This document shows positions 9,601-18,300 of a DNA stretch of 25,645 nucleotides, in pieces. Made by a program: the position numbers and the translations under genes. This DNA is from Sphaeroforma arctica JP610. Its lineage: Eukaryota; Opisthokonta; Ichthyosporea; Ichthyophonida. The DNA is taken from positions 18,943-44,587 of the forward strand of contig NW_014039798.1 of the NCBI RefSeq assembly GCF_001186125.1. The letters run 5' to 3'. Below the pieces are notes generated by a model. The model saw only the letters and a list, made by a program, of their open reading frames with translations. It was not told the DNA's origin and did no database searches. Each line of letters starts with the position of its first letter. The first letter of the stretch is position 1.

Positions 9601-10502
9601 TTCCAATACACGTGGACATATATACATATATGAATACAGGTATCGGTTGTATACTTACACACATAAATTACTAGACGAAATCAAATGTTTTTGGGTATAA
9701 TATATCATGGCTGTGGGTTGTACACATACTCGGGTATGTGGTCGCATGTGCAAATATCAGCAAATGTGATCCTTTTTGTTTGTGTCCAGTATAGTCTCTA
9801 CTTAACGCTTTGAATCGCATAACCCGCAATCCTCAGGTACTGTCAACATTCGGAAAAAAACAGTGTATCCGCATACCAGCCATCACATAATTCGACAAAA
9901 CTGAAACTATTTGAACATTCAGCAGGCATGTATGAATGCATACATACACTTGCAAGGTAGTATTGATATACACAGATTACTACATACGTTATCAGCCAAA
10001 TCTACAACCGCTCCCTCTGCATCCATCAGTAACTGCAGCGCTTCGTGCTGGCCAGCGGATGCAGCATGATGAGCTGGACCCCATCCGTTCTGAGTAATTT
10101 GAATTTACGACTCCGTTTGAGAAAGTATTAAGTCATACAATGCGGATAAAGTTTTGGAGAACAGTAACCAGATTGCCACTAAATCAACTTGCACGTGTTT
10201 CACAACCACATGTATCTATTCCCACAATATGATGTAACGTATGCACACAGCGTACCATAATTCACGTTTTGTGTTGAGACACATTTTCATTCAACAACTG
10301 ACACGCTTGTTATCTGTTGCCGCGAATACAAAGTCACCATAAACCCATTCCAAACTTGTGCGACAAAGTTTTGCAATCGTGAAAATCAGGTCAAGTAAAA
10401 TCAGCATACCCAATCTTTGCTGTTCACATCGCCGTGGTTAGCAACGTAAGTTGTGATCGTTTGTATGTCGCCTGATTTGGCAGCGTCGTGTATACTTGGC
10501 AT
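1448..10502 (-). CDS. Ankyrin-repeat/coiled-coil protein, minus-strand paralog (11 exons)
   Basis: Spliced gene of about 369 codons, read right to left. Exons: 10502-10410, 10089-9988, 8543-8445, 7604-7470, 6188-5982, 5009-4923, 4118-4077, 3599-3492, 2202-2113, 1808-1746 (tentative) and 1531-1448 with stop TGA. Exons 1-4 each code one ankyrin-type repeat, clearest in exon 3 (YGDTALHHASEWGKVECIKV). Exons 5-9 are charged and predicted coiled coil, with the heptad-like run IKQLEHEVEALKLEI in exon 5. The product is probably an intracellular scaffold or adaptor; the partner is unknown. No signal peptide or membrane segment is visible. All introns are phase 0, and exon lengths match the plus-strand gene at 12154-20271, which is the strongest evidence for the model. 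I do not recognise a named family. The start is chosen because exon 1 aligns with the paralog's first exon and both begin with ATG. Confidence 0.85.
1746..1808 (-). CDS. Candidate exon 10 of the minus-strand gene
   Basis: A phase-0 open segment of exactly 63 nt, the length of the plus paralog's exon 10. It lies between an ACAG acceptor and a TTG|GTAGTC donor and contains CFVQ and a downstream W, compared with SFVQ and W in the paralog. Similarity is otherwise poor. The acceptor is a CAGCAG tandem, so the exon could be 60 nt. Skipping it would keep the reading frame. Confidence 0.35.
1866..1884. repeat. Telomere-like TTTAGGG tract
   Basis: Reads gggtttagggtttagggt, about 2.5 copies of the TTTAGGG-type repeat. 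It lies in intron 9 of the minus-strand gene. Confidence 0.85.
2113..2202 (-). CDS. Exon 9 of the minus-strand gene
   Basis: Codes 30 aa containing KSDFGSAKRILRDLHDANAP. This aligns without gaps to the plus exon 9 segment TENDFGQARTIVKELHDMDAP. It is bounded by a GCGCAG acceptor and an AAG|GTACAC donor, phase 0 on both sides, and is 90 nt like the paralog exon. Confidence 0.88.
2405..2542. repeat. 47-bp direct repeat, two to three diverged copies
   Basis: The words gttaatgtgat and cccattcaa recur 47 bp apart (gtt at 2448 and 2495), with a weaker copy upstream. Located in intron 8 of the minus-strand gene. Confidence 0.6.
2636..2935. repeat. 55-bp minisatellite, about 5 units
   Basis: The word ctctgtgtatgtttatatca recurs at about 2676, 2731, 2786, 2841 and 2898, giving a 55-bp period (57 in the last unit). 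The units are about 90% alike by eye. Located in intron 8 of the minus-strand gene. Confidence 0.9.
3120..3285. repeat. Alternating purine-pyrimidine tract
   Basis: A run dominated by tgtatatggtacatgcacat-like words, almost strictly alternating purine and pyrimidine and locally self-complementary. Located in intron 8 of the minus-strand gene. Confidence 0.7.
3461..3474. repeat. Telomere-like CCCTAAA tract
   Basis: Reads aaaccctaaaccct, two copies. It begins within about 20 bp of the donor of exon 8 of the minus-strand gene. Confidence 0.85.
3492..3599 (-). CDS. Exon 8 of the minus-strand gene (coiled coil)
   Basis: Codes 36 aa, beginning TIRDESDTLEKKLREETKV and ending ERSQM, strongly charged and helix-forming. 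The acceptor is TTCACAG after a pyrimidine-rich stretch; the donor is ATG|GTACGT. The plus paralog exon 8 is also 36 aa (KLRDTREGLDKKLEAARQD...). Both are phase 0. Confidence 0.9.
3630..3690. repeat. AT microsatellite
   Basis: A long (AT)n run followed by gata/tata-type repeats in intron 7 of the minus-strand gene. Confidence 0.9.
3918..3999. repeat. 26-bp minisatellite, 3 units
   Basis: Three copies of a unit with core acagacgaatgacaggtgac, spaced 26 bp. Located in intron 7 of the minus-strand gene. Confidence 0.85.
4077..4118 (-). CDS. Exon 7 of the minus-strand gene (42-nt microexon)
   Basis: Codes TIIKEKKLIDNNLT between a CTCAG acceptor and an ACG|GTATGT donor, phase 0. The plus paralog microexon is also 42 nt (KFTQEKAEAAEKLK). 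The shared EK at the same place and the equal length support these boundaries. Confidence 0.82.
4253..4640. repeat. Higher-order tandem repeat with a two-part unit of about 139 bp
   Basis: The landmark gtttcactg recurs at about 4254, 4333, 4391, 4472, 4530 and 4612. The spacings alternate between about 80 and 58 bp, so the real unit is a dimer of about 139 bp. Located in intron 6 of the minus-strand gene. Confidence 0.8.
4655..4855. repeat. Degenerate repeat of about 40 bp, 5 units
   Basis: Words such as catctatcacaagcatatat and acatacatgact recur every 35-45 bp with many differences. Located in intron 6 of the minus-strand gene. Confidence 0.7.
4923..5009 (-). CDS. Exon 6 of the minus-strand gene (coiled coil)
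   Basis: Codes 29 aa, EVRADFEREKKEFEELERQH followed by QQDMEQTRL, rich in E, K, R and Q. The acceptor is GCTGCAG and the donor CTG|GTCAGT. The plus paralog exon 6 is also 29 aa, but there the donor is GC rather than GT. Confidence 0.9.
5050..5165. repeat. 19-bp minisatellite, about 6 units
   Basis: Unit tagagtgtgatatgcgtat, nearly perfect. It starts about 40 bp upstream of the exon 6 acceptor of the minus-strand gene, inside intron 5. Confidence 0.93.
5878..5896. repeat. Telomere-like TTTAGGG tract
   Basis: Reads gggttttagggtttag in intron 5 of the minus-strand gene, about 85 bp after the exon 5 donor. Confidence 0.75.
5982..6188 (-). CDS. Exon 5 of the minus-strand gene (coiled coil)
   Basis: Codes 69 aa starting TRLSAENFLALSEIKQLEHE and ending DYTSYIDSQMA. 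I..L...V..L...I spacing gives a clear heptad. The donor GCG|GTGAGT is strong. A TACTAAC word, a perfect branch-point consensus, lies about 30 nt upstream of the CATGCAG acceptor. The plus paralog exon is 72 aa. Confidence 0.88.
6498..6516. repeat. Telomere-like CCCTAAAA tract
   Basis: Reads aacctaaaaccctaaaac, in intron 4 of the minus-strand gene, just left of the 23-bp minisatellite. Confidence 0.75.
6570..6866. repeat. 23-bp minisatellite, about 12 units
   Basis: Core attcctgaagtgaaatgtcg, period 23, with a small irregularity near 6750. It creates long open frames on the minus strand because the unit has no stop in several frames. Located in intron 4 of the minus-strand gene. A telomere-like tract flanks each end (6498-6516 and 6891-6915). 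Confidence 0.95.
6891..6915. repeat. Telomere-like CCCTAAA tract
   Basis: Reads actaaaaccctaaaccccta, in intron 4 of the minus-strand gene, immediately right of the 23-bp minisatellite. Confidence 0.8.
7150..7470. repeat. Degenerate AAC/ATAC-rich repeat region
   Basis: Imperfect copies of words like caacaatacatacaatac and aactattacacacaaat recur through this stretch. The array ends right at the exon 4 donor of the minus-strand gene. Confidence 0.65.
7470..7604 (-). CDS. Exon 4 of the minus-strand gene (fourth ankyrin-type repeat and linker)
   Basis: Codes 45 aa containing KGKTPVDVAGTGSFGLGFYR and EAEPEKRRLSAI. By eye it is about 62% identical to plus exon 4 (28 of 45), the best-conserved exon of the pair. 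The acceptor is TGCAG and the donor ATT|GTATGT, phase 0. GKTPVDVA is the start of an ankyrin-type repeat; the rest departs from the ankyrin consensus and looks like a family-specific cap. Confidence 0.93.
8445..8543 (-). CDS. Exon 3 of the minus-strand gene (third ankyrin repeat)
   Basis: Codes 33 aa, YGDTALHHASEWGKVECIKV plus LLEHNAGFGVKNQ, a near-textbook ankyrin repeat (GDTxLHxAsxxG...VxxLLxxxA). About 55% identical by eye to plus exon 3. The acceptor is AACAG and the donor CAG|GTTGGT. Confidence 0.95.
9478..9545. repeat. TA/GATA microsatellite
   Basis: Runs of (TA)n with interspersed tagata repeats in intron 2 of the minus-strand gene. Confidence 0.9.
9988..10089 (-). CDS. Exon 2 of the minus-strand gene (second ankyrin repeat)
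   Basis: Codes 34 aa, NGWGPAHHAASAGQHEALQL plus LMDAEGAVVDLADN. It keeps the ankyrin pattern (GWxxxHxAAsxGxxExLxLL). The acceptor is ACTCAG and the donor AAC|GTATGT. The plus counterpart is also 34 aa. Confidence 0.92.
10410..10502 (-). CDS. Exon 1 of the minus-strand gene (start, first ankyrin-type repeat)
   Basis: Codes 31 aa, MPSIHDAAKSGDIQTITTYV plus ANHGDVNSKDW. DAAKSGD..T and the final N..DW match plus exon 1 (MSLRDAAAKGDSHT...INDEDW). The start ATG has A at -3, and no longer alignment with the paralog exists upstream. The donor is TGG|GTATGC. Confidence 0.9.
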
Positions 10503-10850
10503 GATTTTAAGATTCTCGTCGTAGCAAGTATATAGAATTGAAATGTATACGAAACTCACAGAATTCAACTCAGTGGAATTCCTGTTGATGCACGCTTGAT
10601 GTAGTAACCGAAAGGTGAGAAAAGTGGCTATATTATATCAGGTACTTGTACAAAATCTCTTATGGCAAACTATCCGTTTTGTTGAGCAACTTATTTATAC
10701 AAAGATCTTTTAATTGTATAGACATTTCAATCTCATACAAATATTTTTGATGTGTGTATGTAATTATGTATACATCCACTATGTTATATGTATGTATAAC
10801 TTCATATGAGTGCTCCGTCAATGGGATATCCGAGCACCTAGTAGTAGTTG

Positions 10851-10916
10851 ATAATAATAAAAATCATAGCCTTTGTTGAATTCAGTAGGCTACTACATAC
10901 TGATTTTTATTATTAT
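10851..10916. repeat. Inverted repeat, 15-bp perfect outer arms
   Basis: ataataataaaaatc (10851-10865) pairs with gatttttattattat (10902-10916). An inner tagcct/aggcta pair encloses a 14-nt loop, with an asymmetric bulge between them. It lies in the shared intergenic region, closer to the minus-strand gene. Confidence 0.85.
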
Positions 10917-10964
10917 AGATTATGTATTTTATAAAATTGTTGTTGAAATAAAAAGGGTAGAAAA

Positions 10965-10985
10965 GCCCTAAACCCTAAAAAAAAC
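10965..10985. repeat. Telomere-like CCCTAAA tract
   Basis: Reads gccctaaaccctaaaa, in the shared intergenic region. Confidence 0.85.
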
Positions 10986-12072
10986 AGTGTGCAACTGCGC
11001 ATAGTGATTGGCCCTAGTAACAGGAAACCACTGAGTCTAGTACACACTGAGTCTAGTGTCTACCGCTATTTATTTTCCATTTATTTAGAACATTTAGAAG
11101 GCTATTTATATTGAGGTCCTGAGAGGACGTAGATATTCCATTTGCTACATATTGGTTTGTTATATATATAAATTAATTGAACAAAATAGTGTGTATCCAT
11201 GGGCCGTGGACTTGTGGCGTTGACTCGTTGTGGACTGTGGAGTGTGGACTTGGAGTCGTGGTTACTGGTTACGCGTGGTAACTGGTAAGTGGTTTACTTC
11301 TGCCAAAACAACACTAAAAACAGTTGGCTCTGTCTCGGGATGCTATTGGTCGCTAGGGGCGATTGCTGGTTTTTTCCCCCTCATTGAATATGTTTTTTTT
11401 TAAAACAAATAGCTGTCAATTTTGTATGTATGTATTATGTACTCTATTTAAATAAAATAAAAATAGTATTTAGGCTATGATAATATATTTATAATAATAA
11501 AATTGTACCACAGAAAAAGTGACTCATCACAGCCGAGCAACCCGAGCCTGCCCGCTGCCGAGCAGATTTATTGTCAATTTGAAAAAGAATGAAAAATCGA
11601 ACACTCATAATAATGTAAGAATAACAAACCTCACAATAATAAATAAAATAACCGAATAGGGCCTAACCTATATTTAGCCACCAATCAGACGTTCTCTAAG
11701 AAGCAATAACCAAAAACAGAGTATTCTATGTTTTTTTTCCAAATGCTCCAGATCTCTTCTGTTCTTTTTCCAAATGCTCCAGATCTCTAATACCAGAATA
11801 TTCGACAAAGCCGTGATGACGTAACCAAAGCCAAACCCAACTGTAAAAACTTTTTTTTTGGGTATTTATGGCATGTACATGGATTTTTTAAAGATACATA
11901 CAACTACATGCACAGGGCCACAGGCTACAGCGCTTGATACGACACTCAACGTACTGGTCATTATTCAATACTACACAAACCCTGCTATCAAACATACACC
12001 GACAGGTGACATCTTTATGCTTGAATTGCTTCGTTTGTAAGTGCATCACGACGCCGCGCCCTTTTACCACAA

Positions 12073-12155
12073 CGTCTGCGTTTATCCCACTCAATATATT
12101 CCGAAACTCTTTAACCATACCGTCTGCGCTTATCCCACCCAATATACTCCAAAAT
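12073..12155 (+). promoter_or_regulatory. 48-bp duplicated leader before the plus-strand start
   Basis: cgtctgcgtttatcccac at 12073 recurs at 12121 as cgtctgcgcttatcccac, followed by caatatattcc and caatatactcc. The second copy runs into the start codon (ccaaaATG). The spacing is 48 bp. It may be the duplicated 5' UTR or core promoter. Confidence 0.7.
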
Positions 12156-12243
12156 GAGTCTGCGAGATGCCGCCGCTAAAGGTGATTCACATACCGTAAA
12201 GAAACTTATGGATGAAGGGGTCGGCATAAACGACGAAGATTGG
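12154..12243 (+). CDS. Exon 1 of the plus-strand gene (start, first ankyrin-type repeat)
   Basis: Codes 30 aa, MSLRDAAAKGDSHTVKKLMD plus EGVGINDEDW, a capping ankyrin-type repeat (L..AA..GD...V..L...G...N..D). The donor is TGG|GTATGT, the same codon boundary as the paralog. Confidence 0.93.
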
Positions 12244-13916
12244 GTATGTGCAATTTGAGCGCAGGTTTTTGTGCATGGCACATTCAATCCCAACAGCACT
12301 TGATACAATCGAATTTTTGTATTTGGAAACGCACAAAGCAAACTTTATATTGAACCGAATTCACTATGTAACTTATAGTAGAGACTTTCGTCCGCTACAT
12401 GCCCTACGCTCCTTCTAGTTCGACAATGGTGCCAGAGGCATGCATACTGTCACTTCCCGTATCTATTAGGTACTGATCGCCACGCCGTCGTATCGCTGCG
12501 CCCAAATGAATCTCTCCTATAAAGCACTATATCGACACCCTGCTTGATATATTTTATTCCGACATATTTAATCAGAGTTATATACAGTACTTCCTGCTTA
12601 CACTGGCCTATGTTGTACCTTTTTCTATATAATTCTGCTGTGTAGGATGGATGGACAGCATTGCATTTCGCAGCTTCAAATGGGCATTTTGAGACCATCG
12701 ATGAGCTGCTTCTAGCAGATGACATCAATATACAGACGGCCAATCATGTATGTATTTTTAATTTATCATACGTTAATATCTAAGTACCATAATCTGTTCC
12801 CCGTTAATTTATATACAAATGTTATAATCCATCGTCCCTTCACTATCTAATTTTATCCATCTACTATATACATTATTTGATGTAATAGTTTTACCTATAC
12901 ATAACTAAATGCAATAATATGTTATTCATTCAGATCTAAACTCGGTTGATCTCGTGTTTGTCGGAAGTAGCTTAGAAACGGCAATGTGGCAGTATGCGAT
13001 TTAGTGGTAGTAGTCGTGCTTAGTTGTACGTTTGTATTAATGGACTGACCAAACCCATCGACTGAGCATTCGCTTGAGACTTATCTCTTCTCCCACTAGC
13101 ACGTTTTGCGCATGTTTGTCCTCGCTGATTTATGACTCATCGCCATCCATCTTAATCCGTGACAAATCCTATGCGCGAAGTTATGGTATATATTCAATTA
13201 CTGGTGATATACCTTATACACTATCGCTCCGTACAATCTAAGGACGTTGCAACTGACGCATTACCTGGCACATCTGCATATGTAAATCTATCTGACGCTA
13301 GATGCTTTAAACTGCATTCAGAAGTCACAGGATCGCCACCAACGCCATGCATATGTCTTTCAATGTGACAGCATGTATGTAGTACTATTGATGTCACTGG
13401 TATTGTACATGTCAAAAACGTGTCAAGAACATTCGATTGGACAACTCAGTGGGATATAACGGTCACAGACACTGTTAAGCCCAGCCACCTACATCTGCAT
13501 AACGCATAAATGAAATGAACATATGACCACGTCCAGTTTCAATGACAATGTGTATTTAGTTTTGTGTATATTATCCTCCGCCAATGACTCTTTGAAAGCC
13601 ACAACCACATCCTAATCAACCAATGCTGCTCTGTAGCAACTGACTGCAAGCAACAGTCCGTGTAGTTCGGGACTTTCCAACCGACAGTTAACCTAAATGC
13701 GCTTGGGTTTGGGGTTTTAACAACTAATCTGAATACGTTTGGCTTTCATTTGTCATAGCATGGTGACACGCCTCTACACTTGGCGTCGATGTGGGGCCAT
13801 GTCAAGTGCGTGCAAGTGCTGTTGGATCACAGCGCAAGCATGGAGCCTAAGAACTCGGTAAGGGCAAGGGTAATGGGAATGCAGCCTTTGAGTGAGGGTT
13901 TGCAGATATTGAATTT

Positions 13917-13959
<43 letters not shown>

Positions 13960-14088
13960 GTGTGTTGTAGTAGTAGAAGACGTACTAGTTAACTTATTAC
14001 GTAGTGTGTTGNNNNNNNNNNNNNNNNNNNNGGTAAGGGTAAGGTAGCGACGTCGTTCGTAGTAGGTAGGTTGGTCGAGATATTATAT

Positions 14089-14131
<43 letters not shown>

Positions 14132-15368
14132 AGTGGCTTTGGACTAGTGAAGACGACTGTTTAACATTTCGTAGCGTGTTGTCTGATATGTCTTTCGTAG
14201 ATGCACGGCAACAGCTGTTTCGAGCTCTACCTTTCATATGAAACGTGGTCGAATTGCTTTAATACGTGTTCAGTGAGTGAGCGAACGTGGCAAATTGCTT
14301 TAATACGTGTTCAGTGAGGGAGCTATGACCGCGTGTGTTGTTGTTGATCGTTGCCACAACACCTGCGTGGTTGGATTGAACCAACTAAGAGCGATGTCAA
14401 CCGTAAATAACATGCTCAGCTCATGGACTGTCGCCATCTTCACGTTTGGCCAAGTTATATCATTGCGAATGTTTGCGGAGACTTAAGGGTCAGTTCTATA
14501 TCAGTGGATCTCGTTTATGTGCAAGTATCAATTTATATAACACTGTATGTACACCTCGAGTATGTGTAAGTAACTATCTTTACAACACTCTTTGGGGAAC
14601 ATTAACACCCTCAGGCGTCGTGAGCAATGTCTTCATTGCGGCAACCATAAAGTGTGTATGAATCATTTGGCTTCCGTATGCTTCGTCCCATAAGAAACAA
14701 CGACCTATAGATACGCTTAGCATGTACTTTTGCGTCTCGATTGGCAGTCATCAGCAGACTGTTTAATCCATCCCTGATCTCATAACCCGCCTACGTTTCA
14801 CAATATTCTATTCACATCTACTGATGCGCTCCATTCGAACAAACGCTTTCAGAACGGACAGACACCAGTGGATGTTGCAGGCACTGGGTCGTTGGCGTTG
14901 GGGTTCGGTAGGGTGAGCGCTGATCTCAAGAAAGAAGTGTTTAAACGCTTTAACGCTGAGCCCGAGAGGCGTAGACTGTCGACTATTGTATGTGTTGGGT
15001 TGTTTTCGGACACTGTCTATGTCACACACGACACGCTATTTGTTTGTGTGGCTGTCGGATGCTTTGCTGACACAGATGACATGGGCCCAACGCTCAAGTG
15101 CAGAGCTATTTACATGCTGTAGGGTTTATTGTTTGTAGTGCTCTATACGTGTTGGAGGGGCTAGGGTTTATACTGCTGCAGGGCTTAGGGGCTGTTGTCT
15201 TTATATATGTGTGCAAATTTAATTCTGTGTGCGGTGTCTATCGCACGTATGCACTAAATGATGGGTGCATATATGTGTGAAGCTTCGGGTTTCTTGCGGC
15301 TTCAAAGCGAAGATTCTTACTCGCAAATATAAATGTACATATATATGTAATGTATGTATGTATGTATG

Positions 15369-15399
<31 letters not shown>

Positions 15400-18300
15400 A
15401 TGTATATATATATATATGTGTGTGTGTAAGGCACGTCCGAATTTCATGTATTGTAATAGTACAAGACATATTCATTCTAACATGAATCGTAAGCGAAAGT
15501 GTGTGCTGAGATTAAAACTTGTGACTGGTTGCGGCTGTCAGGCAAACCGTGTATTCCGCATTCACAGTTTGTGTATATAACGGAAACGGGAGAGCCAATG
15601 AGAGGGTTTGTGATACAAACAACCACTACAAGCGCATGGTACGAAGAACGGTGAATTCAGCGTGTACAGCATAAGATAGATTGTGTCTCTCGTCTTTGGG
15701 TTAGTTTTTAGATAGCACAACTCAGGGAGTGATGAACTCTCTCTCTCTCTCTCTAGTTATGTAGATACGCTCCTGATAAGCGAATCCGTCTGGACCTTCC
15801 AGTGATATAGTCGACGGTCACTTGTGAATAGAAGTGCCAACCAAAACTTGGCTTGCAACAAATATTGTCGGTCATGTTGTATAACTAGTTCTGGCTTTAG
15901 AGTTTAGGGTTTTATGAAATGTGCAGAGTCAGATGTTCTCTCTAGGAACACAAGCACAACGTGAGCCTTGCTATCGCATTGTGATGCTGAGATAATTCAA
16001 GTGAACATGATAATTGTATGTTCACATTAGTAATTGTAGCATACAATTATTCATGTTCAAGTGAACATGATAATTTTATGCTCACATTAATAATTGTAGC
16101 ATACAGTTATTCATGTTCAAGTGAACATGATAATTTTATGCCCACATTAATAATTGTAGCATACAGTTTTTCATGTTCAAGTGAACGTGATAATTGTATG
16201 CTCACATTAATAATTGTAGCATACAATTATTCATGTTCAAGTGAACGTGATAATTGTATGCTCACATTAATAATTGTAGCATTCAATTATTCTATTGATG
16301 TTCAAGTGAACATGATAATTGTATGCTCACATTAATACTTGTAGCATACAACTTTTCATGTTCAAGTGAACATACAACCATGTATGAGCTCTAGATCATT
16401 CGGAAGAGATTGATTGTTATGGACACATGATTTCATTTGCTGTTGTCGCGAGCACAGTACATAAAGACACCACTGACTATCTGTGCCTGCAACCCAATCT
16501 ACCACACAAGAGGTCTATGGATCAACTCATCCGATTCTAAATACATCAGTCGTGTTTTTGAGTGACAGACCACGCATCGTTGTACATAGGTACACTGACA
16601 GGATCACAATCCTTGTGCCTGCACCCTCATATCCTTTCGCTATGAACTATACCCCACGTGTGGGCTGCCCACTCATCGCTTGCGGCGTGTGCCGTCTGGT
16701 GCACATGTCGCATGCCCGCGTGCGTGGCCCTGACAGTCTGTACCTACCACTCTCACTCGCAGTGGACTGACTGTATCTCGTGAGTACTTTCTGTCACATG
16801 ACATGAACTATTCACTGTCACTCATCCGCCACTGCCGTTGCTTTCATCCACACGTTTGCAGTCGAGTTTGTCTATAGACAGCTGCCCTATCACTGGACAG
16901 GAGACGGACATCCAAGTCATTGAGAATGATCTGCGCAAGCGCCTGGCCACACTGCACAGAGAGAAACGAGTGCTCGAGAAGGCGAAGGCCGACCAACAAA
17001 CCAAACTGGCAACCGAACAGAAACAGCTGGCAGAGGAAAAGACCGCACAGAGCGCTAGCGTCAGGAAACAGATGGAGGTACGGGGTGCGTCTGTGTGTGT
17101 TTATTTGTGTCTGTGTATGTGTTTATTTGTGTCTGTGTGTGTGTTTATTTGTGTTTGTATGTGTGTTATTTCTGTGTTTGTGTTTGTGTGTGTGTGTTCA
17201 TTTCTATGTCTTTGTCTGTGTCTGTGTCTGTCTTTGTTTGTGTGTGACTGTGTGGCCAGTACATGAATGTGTGTGTGTGTCTACAACCAATGCAAAGTAA
17301 TTTAAACTAGCCCACCCCGAGTATGACGTTGTGCCCGTTTTCGGAGTGTAGGCACCTTCTACATAGTAGTTTGCATATATTCAACGACTATCTCGTGACG
17401 CAGCGGACTAGACTATCTCACTTATAGTCCACTGTAGCTGGATAAGACATCCAACCACCTTATTGCATACGGAGTGACGCAGCGGACTAGCTGACGCGCG
17501 TTTAATAATATTCTCTTCTGTTAGTCTGAGTGCATGCACAGTGCACGCTGACGTCTCAGTGGGGCAGAGACGTGTTCCCACTCGTCGTTAGCTTACGGCT
17601 GGGTGTATCTCTATTGTAAACTATGCTGAGTCTTCTGGGGCCATACATTGTGCATTTTTATTCGAGAAGAGATAATTGTGCAGGTCATCTGGATACTTTT
17701 TAGGGGGTCGTTTAGGGTTTAGGGTTTACTATGTTACTCTACCAACAAGTTAGGCCTCGATTACATGTGCGAGCACATTCAGTTAGCCTCACTGATGTTT
17801 ATAATTCAAGCGCCCTCACAACATGAACAGACATTTCGGCAGTTCTTGAACGGGATCTGTTGCACAGAGTCAACTCACACTAAAGGCTTGTTGAACTCAC
17901 ACTAAAGACACGCTTGTTAAACTCACACTAAAGCCACGCCTGTTAAATTCACACTAACGCCACGCCTGTTAAATTCACACTAACGACACGCTTGTTAAAC
18001 TCACACTAAAGCCACGCTTGTTAAACTCGTAGGTGTTGGCTAAACAGCTTTCTGATAAGAAAGACGCTTTCAATCGTGAGACCAGAAGCCAAAAGATCAT
18101 CATGGAGGCCAAAAGGAAGGCATGTCTTTCTCTATGAACAATTGTCGCTTTAACTTCTGAGCAAGAGTAGTATTCTTTTTCCTAGCTCGTAGAGTGTCTC
18201 TATGAACAATTGTCGCTTTAACTTCTGAGCGAGAGTAGCATTTTTATTCTTAGCTCGCAGAGTGTCTCTATGAACAATTGTCGCTTTAACTTCTGAGCGA

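Larger units (their letters stand above)
10503..12153. promoter_or_regulatory. Shared intergenic region between two divergent start codons
   Basis: This 1.65 kb holds no convincing gene and must contain both promoters. Visible structure: a long imperfect hairpin (10851-10916), a telomere-like tract (10965-10985), the word ttttccaaatgctccagatctct twice around 11735 and 11766, a TGACGTAA word (ATF/CREB-like) at about 11817, A/T-rich stretches, and a duplicated leader at 12073-12155. No clear TATA box can be tied to either start. Confidence 0.6.

Noticed and set aside
9381-9700. Overlapping frames rich in Tyr and Ile
   Set aside because: They are translations of the TA/GATA microsatellite in intron 2 of the minus gene.
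14808-15029. Minus-strand frame opposite plus exon 4
   Set aside because: It is the shadow of a well-supported ankyrin exon on the other strand.
16018-16335. 105-aa plus-strand frame with a 20-residue repeat
   Set aside because: It is the 60-bp palindromic array read in frame; the period is a multiple of three, and it lies in an intron.
17078-17300. Continuation of the exon 5 frame into Cys/Val-rich sequence
   Set aside because: A GTACGG donor ends the exon at 17077; the rest is a TG-rich tract, and the paralog ends at the same place.
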